The notes under the pieces: model-generated
What the model was told of the DNA's origin: nothing
Databases searched by the model: none
Seen by the model: the letters and a program-made list of their open reading frames with translations, nothing else
Shown here: positions 7,167 to 15,796 of the stretch, piece after piece
Numbering within the stretch: the first letter of the stretch is position 1
Layout: each line of letters starts with the position of its first letter
NCBI RefSeq assembly: GCF_004005565.1
Contig: NZ_SADD01000001.1
Span: forward strand, 310,001-374,000
Reading direction: 5' to 3'
Source of the DNA: Lujinxingia sediminis
GTDB taxonomy: Bacteria > Myxococcota_A > Bradymonadia > Bradymonadales > Bradymonadaceae
Length of the DNA: 64,000 bases
Position numbers and translations under genes: made by a program

Positions 7167-8444
7167 TTACCAGTTGAAGCTGGCGCGTGCTTTAAAGCCA
7201 AAGCCACCCAGGTCGTAGCCGGCGTATTCGGTGGGGAGGAAGTACATCAGGCTTACGCCGGCTCCGAGACGGAACTGCAGCACGGCGTCCAGGCCCCATT
7301 CTGCGGAGAAAGAGTTGCCCTCGCTGCCGGCGAAGAAGCCACCGACGGTGGGGCCGGTGCGCAGCTTTAAGCTGTTGAGGTTGGGCGGAAGCAGCTCGCG
7401 CTGGAAGGTTGCCCCCACGAACGCACCGAGCAGGCCGTTGGCATCCGAGAAGTTGGCAAAACCCTCGGCGCCGACACCGAAAAGGTAGCGTCGATCTTCG
7501 CCAAAATGCTCGTAGAGGCGGTAGCCAATGGCCGCGCCGGTGATGGCACCGGCCGGCCCATCGTAAGGAATGGTGCTCATGCCCAGGTAGAGGATGTGGC
7601 CGTAGTAGGGGCGCTCCTCGAGCTTTCGCTCCAGCTCGCGCACGCGCTCGGCGCGGCCGACCACCCGATCGCCGGAGCGCAGGATGGCGGCGCTGGTGGC
7701 GTCGGAGCGGTAGGTCTCACTCCAGAGGATCGCGCCGTCGTCGGCGCGGAAGATCTCCAGCTGCATGGCGGCGACGTTGGCCTCGGGGAAGAAGTGAAAG
7801 CGAAGATCCAGGTAGGTTTTGACGCCCAGGCGCTCGGCCTCGCGGCGCAGATCTTCGTGTTCGGTCAGGCCCATGCTCACCACCCAGTCGTCGCCTTCGA
7901 CGCGCGAGCGCATCGCTCGGCATGCGATGCAGCGTTTGATGCGGATGTCGGTGAGGTTGGTGACTGCCGAGACAAAGGTGCTCTGGACGAAGTCGCCAAA
8001 ATGCATGCTCAGGTTTGGCGAGACGTCGAGGTTTCGCACCGCCACCGGGGAGATGACCGTCGGGTTGAGGTCGGCGATGTCGGAGAGGGCCTCGTCGACC
8101 ATCTCTTCAGCGAGCTGGTAGAGGGTGACGGTGCTCGCGCTGGTTTGAAGTTGGCGCGCGGTGCTTGCGGAGGCCTGGCGCTGGCGCTCTTCGGCGGTGG
8201 GAGCGGCGCGAAGGACGGGGTCATTGCTGCCGGATTCAGCGGCGTCGCCCTGGCGCGTCACCTCGCTCGACGCATCGTCGCTGGCCGGGGTGTCTTCCAG
8301 GCGAAGCTCATCGCCGGATTGTGCCAGCGCTGGCGAGGCCATGACGAGCAGCCCGAAGAGCGTGACCAGCACCAGCGTCATCGTGGCAAGGGCGCGGTGC
8401 GGGAGGTTATGGATTGGGTTAAACATCATCATCAGAAGGCCCAT
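7167..8444 (-). CDS. FlgO-like domain fused to an outer-membrane beta-barrel
   Basis: The 425-residue protein has a signal peptide (cleavage near ASPALAQ, about 42). A middle domain (about 105-270) begins VTLYQLAEEMVDEAL and holds SPVAVRNLDVSPNLSMHFGD, resembling the FlgO/TolB-N type fold found in flagellar outer-membrane accessory proteins. A CxxC pair (CIAC near 168) is present. The last 140 residues alternate like a beta-barrel and end in an aromatic residue (ASFNW), the usual outer-membrane insertion signal. Its start overlaps the preceding gene by 13 bases; ATG 8432 is an alternative. The FlgO resemblance is tentative, the barrel more secure. It would give the motor an outer-membrane anchor or outlet. 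Confidence 0.65.
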   Translation of the reverse strand: MGLLMMMFNPIHNLPHRALATMTLVLVTLFGLLVMASPALAQSGDELRLEDTPASDDASSEVTRQGDAAESGSNDPVLRAAPTAEERQRQASASTARQLQTSASTVTLYQLAEEMVDEALSDIADLNPTVISPVAVRNLDVSPNLSMHFGDFVQSTFVSAVTNLTDIRIKRCIACRAMRSRVEGDDWVVSMGLTEHEDLRREAERLGVKTYLDLRFHFFPEANVAAMQLEIFRADDGAILWSETYRSDATSAAILRSGDRVVGRAERVRELERKLEERPYYGHILYLGMSTIPYDGPAGAITGAAIGYRLYEHFGEDRRYLFGVGAEGFANFSDANGLLGAFVGATFQRELLPPNLNSLKLRTGPTVGGFFAGSEGNSFSAEWGLDAVLQFRLGAGVSLMYFLPTEYAGYDLGGFGFKARASFNW

Positions 8445-9421
8445 CCCAGGGTGAAGTCGAAGCTAAAGAGGCCGTCGGAGTTCATGTAGGCGCGGAGGTT
8501 GTCGCGGGCCTGGCGGTCGTAGGCGCCGGGCGCGTAGCTGACTTGATTGTAGAGCACGCGGCCGTGGGTGACGCCCAGGCGCGCGTTGAGCCCGAAGGAA
8601 AACTGGGCTTCAAAGCCCACTGCGGCACTGACCAGGTGGTATGTGACCTGCGTGTCGGAGTTGCCTCCGCTGGAGTAGTTGTAAAACTCGCCCGATCCCA
8701 TGCTGAAGCCGGCGCTGAGGTAGGGGGAAAGCCAGCGGGACGAGGGCAGGTAGGTGGCCTGGGCGGTACCCAGGATGAGCGATTGGTTGCCGTCAATCGA
8801 TCCCAGGGAAGGGTCGTCGGGCTGGTAGTAGAGGTAGCTGTTGACGAAGCGCGCGGTGGCCTCCGCGCGCAGGTGGCCGCCTAAAAAGGTGCGTCCGACG
8901 AGCATACCCGTGCCCAGGAAGTGGGCGGTGAAACCCGCCAGCCAGGGTTTATCGACACGGTGGATGTCTTCTTTACGGCGGGCGAGGATGACTTCGGCCT
9001 GGCGGCGAGTCTCGAGCTGCTGGCGGGCGATGTCGAGATGGCGGCGGCTGCGCTGGTGTTCTTTAAGACGCTCAATGCGGCAGCGGCGGTTCTGGCCGCA
9101 GACTCGGTCGGCACCCCCGTCGTAGGCATCTTGAGGTGGCGGTGTCACGTCGGTGATATCGCCTTCGGTGGCCCGGGTCTGCGCATGGCGTTCGGCGACC
9201 GCTTCTGGAGAGAGGCAGACGGTTTCGACGCAGGAGAAGCCCTCGTCGCATTCGTCGTGGAAGGTGCAGCGCTGCTCTGTCTCGGTTGCCTTTTTGTCGG
9301 CTTTGGAGCCGAAGAGCCCGCTCAGGCATTGGGCATCGGCAGTGGGGGCCAGTGAGGCCAGGGCGAGGGTGCATAGAGCTATGATCGCAAGCAACGACGC
9401 CGTTTTTTGAAGGATGGTCAT
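8432..9421 (-). CDS. Cys-rich outer-membrane beta-barrel protein
   Basis: The 329-residue protein has a signal peptide (to about residue 30, TADAQ) and a short Cys-rich module (C51..C58..C64..C69, CTFHDECDEGFSCVETVC, a pattern seen in secreted proteins of predatory and myxobacterial groups). A Lys/Arg-rich helical stretch (about 108-155) follows, probably coiled-coil, and then a C-terminal barrel (about 160-329) with alternating aromatic/glycine strands that ends in FTLGWAF. It overlaps the upstream gene by four bases (ATGA). The helical stretch could reach through the periplasm toward peptidoglycan. No enzyme signature is visible. Confidence 0.65.
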   Translation of the reverse strand: MTILQKTASLLAIIALCTLALASLAPTADAQCLSGLFGSKADKKATETEQRCTFHDECDEGFSCVETVCLSPEAVAERHAQTRATEGDITDVTPPPQDAYDGGADRVCGQNRRCRIERLKEHQRSRRHLDIARQQLETRRQAEVILARRKEDIHRVDKPWLAGFTAHFLGTGMLVGRTFLGGHLRAEATARFVNSYLYYQPDDPSLGSIDGNQSLILGTAQATYLPSSRWLSPYLSAGFSMGSGEFYNYSSGGNSDTQVTYHLVSAAVGFEAQFSFGLNARLGVTHGRVLYNQVSYAPGAYDRQARDNLRAYMNSDGLFSFDFTLGWAF

Positions 9422-11388
9422 GGCGCCTCCGTCGGTTGCTCGTCGGAATCGGTGCGTGCGTCGCGCTCAAAGTCGAAGCCCGTCGGCCACTCACGTAGCG
9501 AGCCCTGGTCGCGGGGCACGATAAGCAGAGAACGCACCGGTGGCCAGCTCATGCGGGGGGTGGGAGCATCGAGGGCCAGGTAGGCGGGGGGCACGTGCAC
9601 GGTACCCAGAATCAGGGCGGTGGCCTCATCACGGCCCACCCGCTCTGCATAGCCGCGCGGATGATCTTCCAGCAGCTCGCCGGCCAGGTGGTAGAGCTCC
9701 TCAAGCTCCTCGCCGATGGCGGAGTCAGGGGTGGTGCGCATAAAGCGTTGGAGCTCCTCGATCATCAGGCCGAGCCAGCGCTGGCGGCGGGCCTGGTCGG
9801 CGGGGGCGTCGCCCCACTCGGCCATCAGGGGGAGCGCGGCACGGAGCACACGCGCGAGTTGGGCGTCGGCTTCGGCAAAGAAGGTGGCGCGACGTCGGGC
9901 GGGGATCACCTCGACGAGCGCGTCGGGGCGAGGGGCGATGAGGCGAAGAGCCTCGACAAAGGAGGGGGCGTCGTCGAGGAGGAAGGCTGCCAGCGCCTGC
10001 GTGGCGTGGTAGCGCGGCCGCCGGCGCGCGTCCCGATCTTCGTTGAGAAGATGTTGCGCCAGACTCTCGGCGACGCGGGGGCGTCCGGCGTCGATGGCCA
10101 CATCGGCCAGCTCAGCCACACGCTCCAGGAGTTTGTTGCGGGGCCCGAACTCTTCGAGAATTTCAAAGGTGCGCGCATCAACCTGGTAGGTGGCCAGTTC
10201 GCGCAGAACCTCCTGATAGACCGCACCCAGGTAGGGGTTCCTTGCCCGGTCGCGATCGCGAAGCGCTTCGCGGGCGGCGCCGAAAAATGCGTCGGTGCGC
10301 CCGCTGCGGCGTAGTGCTGTGACTCCGAAGTAGGCGTGGGCCTCAAAGTAGCCCGACTGCGGCGGAGGCAGAGGAAGCGCGAGGTCGGCGGCCTCTTGAA
10401 AGCGGCCCTGCAGCCAGAGCAGGCGCAGGCGCAGATAGCGCGCCGCGAGTGCGATGGGGCCGTCGACCGTGTCGCTGAGCAGGCGCAGGGCGTCGCTTGC
10501 AAGCTCGATGTTGCCGGTGGCCATGGCCAGGGAGGCCTGTCTGGCGAGGGTGCCCGGGGAGGGTGCGCGGGCGTTGACACGCTGGATGTGCCCGAGGGCA
10601 TCGTGGGCGGCCAGGGTGGCGTGGGCGCGGTCGCGGGCAAGGGCGACACACGCCTGAGGATCGCTTGTTTCGAGGTCGCGCTCCAGACGCAGAAGCGAAA
10701 GATCGACGAGGTGGGCGCTGAGCGTGTCATGCATATGCGCAAGATCGGGCTCAAGCGCAGTGTCGAGACGTTCAAGTATGGTGCGGGTCTGGTCGGATTC
10801 GCGTGCAAGCCACATCGCCGTCGAGAGGTCGCGTGAGCGTTGTCCGAGTGACTCGCATTCCCAGTCGATCTCAACCGCTGCGGGGCGCTCGCCAGGCCAG
10901 CGCTCGGTATGGGCGGGCCAGGTCACGATGTCGTCGGGGCTGTCGGCCGGCTCGGTGTTGAAGGCGTCGCGGGAGGTCAGCGTGGTGTGAATGGTGCCCG
11001 TATGCCAGCCGGCGCGCTTCTCGGCGGGAAGCTCAAGCGATTGGCGGACCAGGCGACGACGGCGGGTGTCTTCGAGCGCGATGAGGCGCGCGAGCAGGTG
11101 CTCGGCGAGGGCCTCATCGCGGTGGGCCAGTTCTGCGGAGGCCGTCGGCTCGACGCAGGTGGCCAGAGCGAAAAGGTCTCGGGCGATGGGATCGAGCGAG
11201 GTTGCGGCACCGCGCCGGGCCCGGTGGGTCAATCGTTGCTCGGCCTGACTGAGATCGCCCCGGTGGAGCGCATCAAATGGCCCCTGCGCCGGATCGTCGA
11301 TGGTATCGAGGGGCATGCAGGCCGTGAGCAGAAGCGCGGCAAGGGAGAGGCCCAGGCGAGCTCCGGTGGTGTGGGGACGCGGGGTCAT
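9418..11388 (-). CDS. Large helical-repeat lipoprotein
   Basis: ATG 11388 is preferred: it overlaps the previous stop by four bases and gives a lipoprotein signal (LGLSLAALLLTAC). The roughly 656-residue product is almost wholly helical, with repeated paired helices (for example AHDALGHIQRVNAR, LASDALRLLSDTVDG, LRLLWLQGRFQEAADLALP) of TPR/SEL1 type, and ends in a disordered acidic tail. No catalytic motif is seen. Such superhelical lipoproteins usually hold partners together at the outer membrane. Its position between two barrel genes in the operon fits a scaffold of the outer part of the machine; this is inference. Confidence 0.6.
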   Translation of the reverse strand: MTPRPHTTGARLGLSLAALLLTACMPLDTIDDPAQGPFDALHRGDLSQAEQRLTHRARRGAATSLDPIARDLFALATCVEPTASAELAHRDEALAEHLLARLIALEDTRRRRLVRQSLELPAEKRAGWHTGTIHTTLTSRDAFNTEPADSPDDIVTWPAHTERWPGERPAAVEIDWECESLGQRSRDLSTAMWLARESDQTRTILERLDTALEPDLAHMHDTLSAHLVDLSLLRLERDLETSDPQACVALARDRAHATLAAHDALGHIQRVNARAPSPGTLARQASLAMATGNIELASDALRLLSDTVDGPIALAARYLRLRLLWLQGRFQEAADLALPLPPPQSGYFEAHAYFGVTALRRSGRTDAFFGAAREALRDRDRARNPYLGAVYQEVLRELATYQVDARTFEILEEFGPRNKLLERVAELADVAIDAGRPRVAESLAQHLLNEDRDARRRPRYHATQALAAFLLDDAPSFVEALRLIAPRPDALVEVIPARRRATFFAEADAQLARVLRAALPLMAEWGDAPADQARRQRWLGLMIEELQRFMRTTPDSAIGEELEELYHLAGELLEDHPRGYAERVGRDEATALILGTVHVPPAYLALDAPTPRMSWPPVRSLLIVPRDQGSLREWPTGFDFERDARTDSDEQPTEAP

Positions 11389-12077
11389 GGCTGGCCTCCG
11401 CGTGGGAGCGACCAGCCGAAGCTCAGCGTGGGGAGTACCCCGAAGGCCGGGGTGATTCCGCGCTGGCGACGCTCGAAGTTGGCTGTGAGGAGAAGATCGA
11501 ATTTGACCTGCAGATCCCACTTAAGATGCACGAGCACGCCGGGCCCGACGGCGATGCTCGGGGCGATGCGCTCCTCGGCGAAGAGCACGCCGGCGTGGGC
11601 GACGAGCTGGGGATCGAAGCGGGTGACGAAGCGATCCCAGAGGAGGATCTTGGCGTAGCCCACCGAGCTGCGTACCCCGGCGCTCAACCATACGTCGGGG
11701 GCGCGAAGGTCGGGTGCCAGGCCGCTCTGCTGCAACACGGTCTTGCCGGCCTGGGAGAGGGAGCTGTGGAGGCGGAGCAGTCGGAGCTCGGCGCCCCAGC
11801 GCTCGTTGAAGTAGTAGCCGGCGTCGAGCCCGTAGCCGGGGCTGTCGTAGAAGTCGTTGCGTACAAGCCAGGTGCCGGTGGCGAGGGCGTAGAAGCGGGC
11901 GCTTTTATCCCCGACGCGATCTTCGACCGTGGCGCGCGCGTTTACGGGCGGGGTGTTGGAGAGAGGTTCAACGCTCGCAGGCGCGGGGGAACTCTGAGCG
12001 TGGGCCGGCGGTGTGCTGGTGAGGAGGACGCTGACACCGGCGAGCAGAAGTAAGGTCGGGCGTAAGGAGGCGTTCAT
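11385..12077 (-). CDS. Outer-membrane beta-barrel protein (myxobacterial OMP type)
   Basis: ATG 12077 overlaps the upstream stop by four bases and is followed by a signal peptide (LRPTLLLLAGVSVLLTSTPPAHAQ). The mature ~205 residues alternate polar/nonpolar with many Gly and aromatics: RFYALATGTWLVRNDFYD, YGLDAGYYFNERWGAELR, VLVHLKWDLQVKFDLLLTA. The last strand ends LSFGWSLP. This matches the small outer-membrane beta-barrel family common in Myxococcota, some members of which sit near gliding genes. Function as an outer-membrane anchor or pore for the motor complex is inferred from operon context. Confidence 0.7.
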   Translation of the reverse strand: MNASLRPTLLLLAGVSVLLTSTPPAHAQSSPAPASVEPLSNTPPVNARATVEDRVGDKSARFYALATGTWLVRNDFYDSPGYGLDAGYYFNERWGAELRLLRLHSSLSQAGKTVLQQSGLAPDLRAPDVWLSAGVRSSVGYAKILLWDRFVTRFDPQLVAHAGVLFAEERIAPSIAVGPGVLVHLKWDLQVKFDLLLTANFERRQRGITPAFGVLPTLSFGWSLPRGGQP

Positions 12078-13693
12078 CGTCCTCCCCACTGGCAGGCGTT
12101 GGGGGTGTTGAGCCAGGAGCTGTAGACCAGGCCGTTGCGTCCCCTGAAGGCGTTCTGGCAGAAGGCATCGCAGACCTCGTAGACCACCTCAAGGGAGCCT
12201 CCGTGGAAGTCGCCCGAGTACGAAAACTCCGATGTGGTGAGTGCGTAGCGAAGTCGCGGGAGAGCGCCGGCCGGCCATTCGAGTTGTGGCGCGTTAACAG
12301 GGTACTCTCGCTGCCCGGCGATGTAGGTCGTGGGGATGGGCAAAAGTTGGCAGAGCTTGAGGTAGCGCGGGGTTTGAGAGCCCGGGGGGAGCGGCAGCTC
12401 CAACTCGTAGTTCTCCAGCGGGGGAGTGCTTGTCAGTGGGAAGATGTAGCGGACGGCCGAGCGCAGCGGAGGCTCAAAGTCGCGGCTCTCCAGCGCCTGC
12501 CAGGGGGTGTTCCACGACCAGGTGATGCCCGGGTAGGAGACCTCCGAGCCGACAAGCCAGCCAAAGCTGTAGGGCGCATCGGGCAGCTCGGAGGCTTCGT
12601 TGAAGGCGCGCAGCTGCGCCACCTTTTCGGGGGTCGCGTTCAGCTGGAGGTTGTTGATGACCACCAGGGTCAGCGCTGAGCGCTCGACCTCATCGGCCAT
12701 CGCGTTGCGGCCCTCGGCGAGGATGTCGTTGACGGGGTAGTCGATGCTGGTGGACTGATCGCATCCGGAGGTCGGCATGCCCTGGCGATCGCGCGGGTAG
12801 TACATGCCCAACTCGCGCACCGGTATGTGTTCCTCGGCGAACTCGCTGAGGATGGTCTGGCGCACTGCGTCGACGATCTGCTGGCAGCGCCCGGCGTTGG
12901 TCACCTGGAGATCGACCAGAAAGGCGATGTGGGTGGGGTGGCGAATCGCCTCAATGCTGTGGTCGAGCTCGGCGACGTGGAGCACGGGGCCGGGGTCCAG
13001 GCGCGCGACCTTATGGTGGGCGGGCTGGTCGGTACGTCGGGGACGTACGCCCATGCATGGAGGGTTGTCTGTCCAGCTCTGGGGTAGCTCAACCCGATCG
13101 CGAAGCGCCTGCCACCCCTCGGTCGGAGGGCTGGGGCAGGGGGCCGCGTCTTCACCGGGGGGAGCATCGAAGAGAACCCACTCAAAGGAGCGACGGTGCG
13201 GCAGGTTGATCGTCTTCAAAAGATCGGTGAGACCGGCGTCAGCAAAGCGGTTATTGGCTGTGGCGACCGGTGCGATGTCGAAGCTTGCGGCGACCTGCTG
13301 TGGCCGCACAGGTGCCGAAGGGATGAGGCCGAATCGTTTGTGCGTGGCGCGCAGGGCGGTGCCGCTACTCGGGGGGCTCCAAACACCGGGGAGCTGGTAT
13401 TGCAGGCAGAGGTAGAGGCGATCGCAGGTAAAGGGGGCTGCGGGAATAGGCGCTTCGCTGAGCTCAATCGGCCGTAGTTCGCCGTCTTGCCAGAGCTCGT
13501 AGCTCAAGAGCTCGGGGTCTGCGACGTCGGCGATGCGCCAGACCAGGTAGGTCAGATCGTCGTGCTCAGAGTAGACGGCCTGCAGGGCGCGGGGGGCGTA
13601 AGGGCTCGTCTCGAAGTCGACAAAAGAACACGAGGCGGCACCGAATGCGGCGCTCAGCGTGAGCATCAGGATGTGAAGGCGATAGGGGGCCAA
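12074..13693 (-). CDS. Lipoprotein, first gene of the motor operon, with VWA-like segment
   Basis: The 539-residue protein has a lipobox (AAFGAASC, Cys22). A fibronectin-like start (about 35-130: LQAVYSEHDDLTYLVWRIADV) is followed by a central segment PTHIAFLVDLQVTNAGRC and a helix (QQIVDAVRQTILSEF), then a strand, resembling the core of a VWA fold with an incomplete metal site. The C-terminal half is beta-rich with several Cys. The same VWA-like pattern occurs in the lipoprotein at 1925-3013 near the other end of the operon. It could be a surface contact or adhesin component. No named family was recognised. Confidence 0.6.
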   Translation of the reverse strand: MAPYRLHILMLTLSAAFGAASCSFVDFETSPYAPRALQAVYSEHDDLTYLVWRIADVADPELLSYELWQDGELRPIELSEAPIPAAPFTCDRLYLCLQYQLPGVWSPPSSGTALRATHKRFGLIPSAPVRPQQVAASFDIAPVATANNRFADAGLTDLLKTINLPHRRSFEWVLFDAPPGEDAAPCPSPPTEGWQALRDRVELPQSWTDNPPCMGVRPRRTDQPAHHKVARLDPGPVLHVAELDHSIEAIRHPTHIAFLVDLQVTNAGRCQQIVDAVRQTILSEFAEEHIPVRELGMYYPRDRQGMPTSGCDQSTSIDYPVNDILAEGRNAMADEVERSALTLVVINNLQLNATPEKVAQLRAFNEASELPDAPYSFGWLVGSEVSYPGITWSWNTPWQALESRDFEPPLRSAVRYIFPLTSTPPLENYELELPLPPGSQTPRYLKLCQLLPIPTTYIAGQREYPVNAPQLEWPAGALPRLRYALTTSEFSYSGDFHGGSLEVVYEVCDAFCQNAFRGRNGLVYSSWLNTPNACQWGGR

Positions 13694-13714
13694 GCGCGAG
13701 CTCCGACCGAACAG

Positions 13715-13742
13715 AGATAAAAGACGGTCTCGGGCTCAGCAA
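13715..13742 (-). promoter_or_regulatory. Possible promoter of the motor operon
   Basis: On the minus strand TTGCTG (13742-13737) and TTATCT (13720-13715) are separated by 16 bases and end 21 bases before the ATG at 13693. The match to a housekeeping-sigma promoter is only moderate. It is listed because this is the only gap ahead of a twelve-gene operon. Confidence 0.3.
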
Positions 13743-13826
13743 AGCTCATGCCAGCACGTGAAAAGGGGGCTTCGAGACGTCATCGCATCGGGGAGGCACC
13801 CTAGCTGAAAGAAGGGCAAAGCTCCA

Positions 13827-13850
13827 GCCGCCGCGCTGGTGCGCGGCGGC
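13827..13850 (-). terminator. GC-rich hairpin after the TM2 protein gene
   Basis: Perfect 10-base arms (GCCGCCGCGC / GCGCGGCGGC) with a four-base loop lie 25 bases after the stop of the gene at 13875. No T-run follows on the minus strand, so it may stop transcription only weakly, but it separates that gene from the motor operon. Confidence 0.5.
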
Positions 13851-13874
13851 CTGATTTGGGGCGTTTTGGAGGAT

Positions 13875-14957
13875 TCAGGGAGAGGACTGGCGATTGATGC
13901 GTTCGGCGACAACGACGGCGTCGACGATCGACCAGATGTGCACGACCCAGCCCAGGAGCACCAGCCAGAGCAGGATGCAGAGCACCATCATGATGATGCC
14001 TTTGCTGACCTCGCCATTGTAGATCTGGCCGGTGCCGCAGAGGATCAGGCTGAGCAGGAGGGCCATCCCTGGCTGGTGTTCGGGTTGGTCGAGGGCGTTG
14101 GCCTGACTGAGGGCGAGCTCGCCAGCACCGGCCGGGGCCAGGGCGGTGGAGGGCCGTGGGACGGCGAAGCCGAAGGGTGAGCTTTCGGGCTGGGCGTAAG
14201 GGCTGGCCTCGTAGCCTGTGCAGGAGACGACGGTGGCGCGCTGATTGGCGAGGGGTTTGGGCTCGCAGCTGGCAGCGGCATCGACGATGACCGAGTTGGC
14301 GTCGCAACCTGTGTTGGAGGTGGCCGAAAAGCGCTCCGTGGAGCGAAGGCCCCCGTCGTACCCTTCGCGGTGCGAGAGGGTGGGGCGGTCGCGGCGCGAG
14401 GACACCACACCGTAATTGAGCGAGGATTGGCGGGAGGTGCCGCCAGGCGGTGCGACGTCTGTATGAGAGCGATGGAGGGGCGCGCGAGCGGCATCCGGGT
14501 AGCGTTGCAGCGGGGCGTCGGGGTGTTGGAGCGGTGAGAACGCCGGAGCTCCGACGGCGTCATCCAGGGTGGCACCAAAGGGGGATCTTGCCGGATCGAG
14601 GGGAGCTGGCACCGGAGACGGAGTGGCCTGGCGAGCGGGTTGAGGCTCACGAGGACTCGCAGCCGGGGAGCGGCCTGCGGCGAGATCGGCGGCGGCCTCC
14701 AGCTCTTGCCAGCTGCGGTCGGTCTCCTGGCGAGGAGGCGGAGCGTGGAGGTTCTGGCCGTTGGGGACCTGGTAGTAGAGGTTGCCGTCGGCGTCGCTGT
14801 CGAGCTCGAGCACTCCCTCTTCAAGAAGTTGATTGAGCAGGCGATTGGCCTCCCTCGACGGGATCCCGAGGTAGTAGGCGACCGAGGCGGTCGTGATCCG
14901 GGCGTCGGTCTCAAAGGCCATCTTCAAAATGGCTTGTTCAAATCGCTGCACTTCCAT
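13875..14957 (-). CDS. TM2-domain membrane protein with winged-helix-like N-terminus
   Basis: Residues 1-65 look like a winged-helix module (QAILKMAFETDARITTASVAYYLG, then REANRLLNQLLEEG, then a beta wing LDSDADGNLYYQVP). A long low-complexity linker (about 70-285, Pro/Ser/Ala/Arg) follows. The last 75 residues form a TM2 domain: QPGMALLLSLILCGTGQIYNG, GIIMMVLCILLWLVLLGWVV, HIWSIVDAVVVAERIN, with the usual two helices and the WSIVDA signature. TM2 domains occur in many bacterial membrane proteins of uncertain role. The winged helix would face the cytoplasm, so a membrane-tethered regulator or sensor is possible. It is not part of the neighbouring operon. Confidence 0.75.
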   Translation of the reverse strand: MEVQRFEQAILKMAFETDARITTASVAYYLGIPSREANRLLNQLLEEGVLELDSDADGNLYYQVPNGQNLHAPPPRQETDRSWQELEAAADLAAGRSPAASPREPQPARQATPSPVPAPLDPARSPFGATLDDAVGAPAFSPLQHPDAPLQRYPDAARAPLHRSHTDVAPPGGTSRQSSLNYGVVSSRRDRPTLSHREGYDGGLRSTERFSATSNTGCDANSVIVDAAASCEPKPLANQRATVVSCTGYEASPYAQPESSPFGFAVPRPSTALAPAGAGELALSQANALDQPEHQPGMALLLSLILCGTGQIYNGEVSKGIIMMVLCILLWLVLLGWVVHIWSIVDAVVVAERINRQSSP

Positions 14958-15121
14958 GGGGCGCCACCCTCTTGGTTACCACATCACCAGTGAACGAAAC
15001 GGGCCGGGAAGCCTGCGCGCTCACTCTTAGAACCATCGTAGCGAGGCGAATTGTTCCCAACAAGCCAGGCTGCGAGCATGCATAGACTATGCCGCCGGGG
15101 CGTCGGGGGGAGTGTGCGGCT

Positions 15122-15796
15122 TCAGTGGGCCGACGTACCCATCACGATCACCCTGCTCTTAAAACTAAGCAGAGCCTCATCACATTCAACGCTCATCTCG
15201 ACCTCTTCGACGGGCCAGGGGGATGTGGCCAGAAAGTGAGAGATGGGACGAAGTTTCAAGCCGACACGCGGGTCGGCCGCATGGGTGGGCACCACCGCGC
15301 GGGGACTGAGCGCGCGGCACCACTCCCAGGCCTGGGCGGCCCCGATGGTGAAGTAGCCTCCCACCGGCACGATCAAGAGGTCGATACGCGGGCCTGCGTT
15401 CAGGGCCTTGAGATCGTCGGGACGCGGGCTGTGGCCGACGTCGCCCAGGTGAACCAGGCGTCGGTTGGCGAACGCAATGCTGAGGATGTCGGTGGTGCCA
15501 CCGCGTCGTCTGCCACGGTACTCGTCGTGGTAGACCCGGGTTCGGGTGAGGGTAAAGGGCCCTGTGGGGCCAGCCTCGACGCGGGGGGCCGGGTGAACCA
15601 GCGCGTCGAGAGCGGCGTGATCGTCGTGCTCGTGGGTGACGACGACGGCGTCAAAAGGATCACCGATAGGAGGCAGGGCCATCGCCCCGCCGAAGCCTCC
15701 CGGGCGGTAGGGGTCTATCAGCAGGCTGTGAGCACCGGCGTGCAGCCCGAAGCAGGCGTGTCCATACCAGGTCAGGGCGAAGGTGCCGGGGCTCAT
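15122..15796 (-). CDS. MBL-fold metal-dependent hydrolase (UlaG-like)
   Basis: The 224-residue protein shows the metallo-beta-lactamase metal motif THEHDDH (about residue 54-60), preceded by YGHACF and LLIDPYRPG, with further ligands at LGDVGHS (about 117-123) and VPTHAAD near 170-176. This is the short UlaG/YcjG-like hydrolase branch, members of which act on varied phosphate or lactone substrates; the substrate cannot be told from sequence. Its start overlaps the lipoprotein gene at 15793-16851 by four bases, placing it at the end of the nusB/rib operon. Confidence 0.85.
   Translation of the reverse strand: MSPGTFALTWYGHACFGLHAGAHSLLIDPYRPGGFGGAMALPPIGDPFDAVVVTHEHDDHAALDALVHPAPRVEAGPTGPFTLTRTRVYHDEYRGRRRGGTTDILSIAFANRRLVHLGDVGHSPRPDDLKALNAGPRIDLLIVPVGGYFTIGAAQAWEWCRALSPRAVVPTHAADPRVGLKLRPISHFLATSPWPVEEVEMSVECDEALLSFKSRVIVMGTSAH

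Noticed and set aside
509-13693. Ordinary flagellar gene cluster
   Set aside because: No FliM/FliN, rod, hook, filament or export gene is present.
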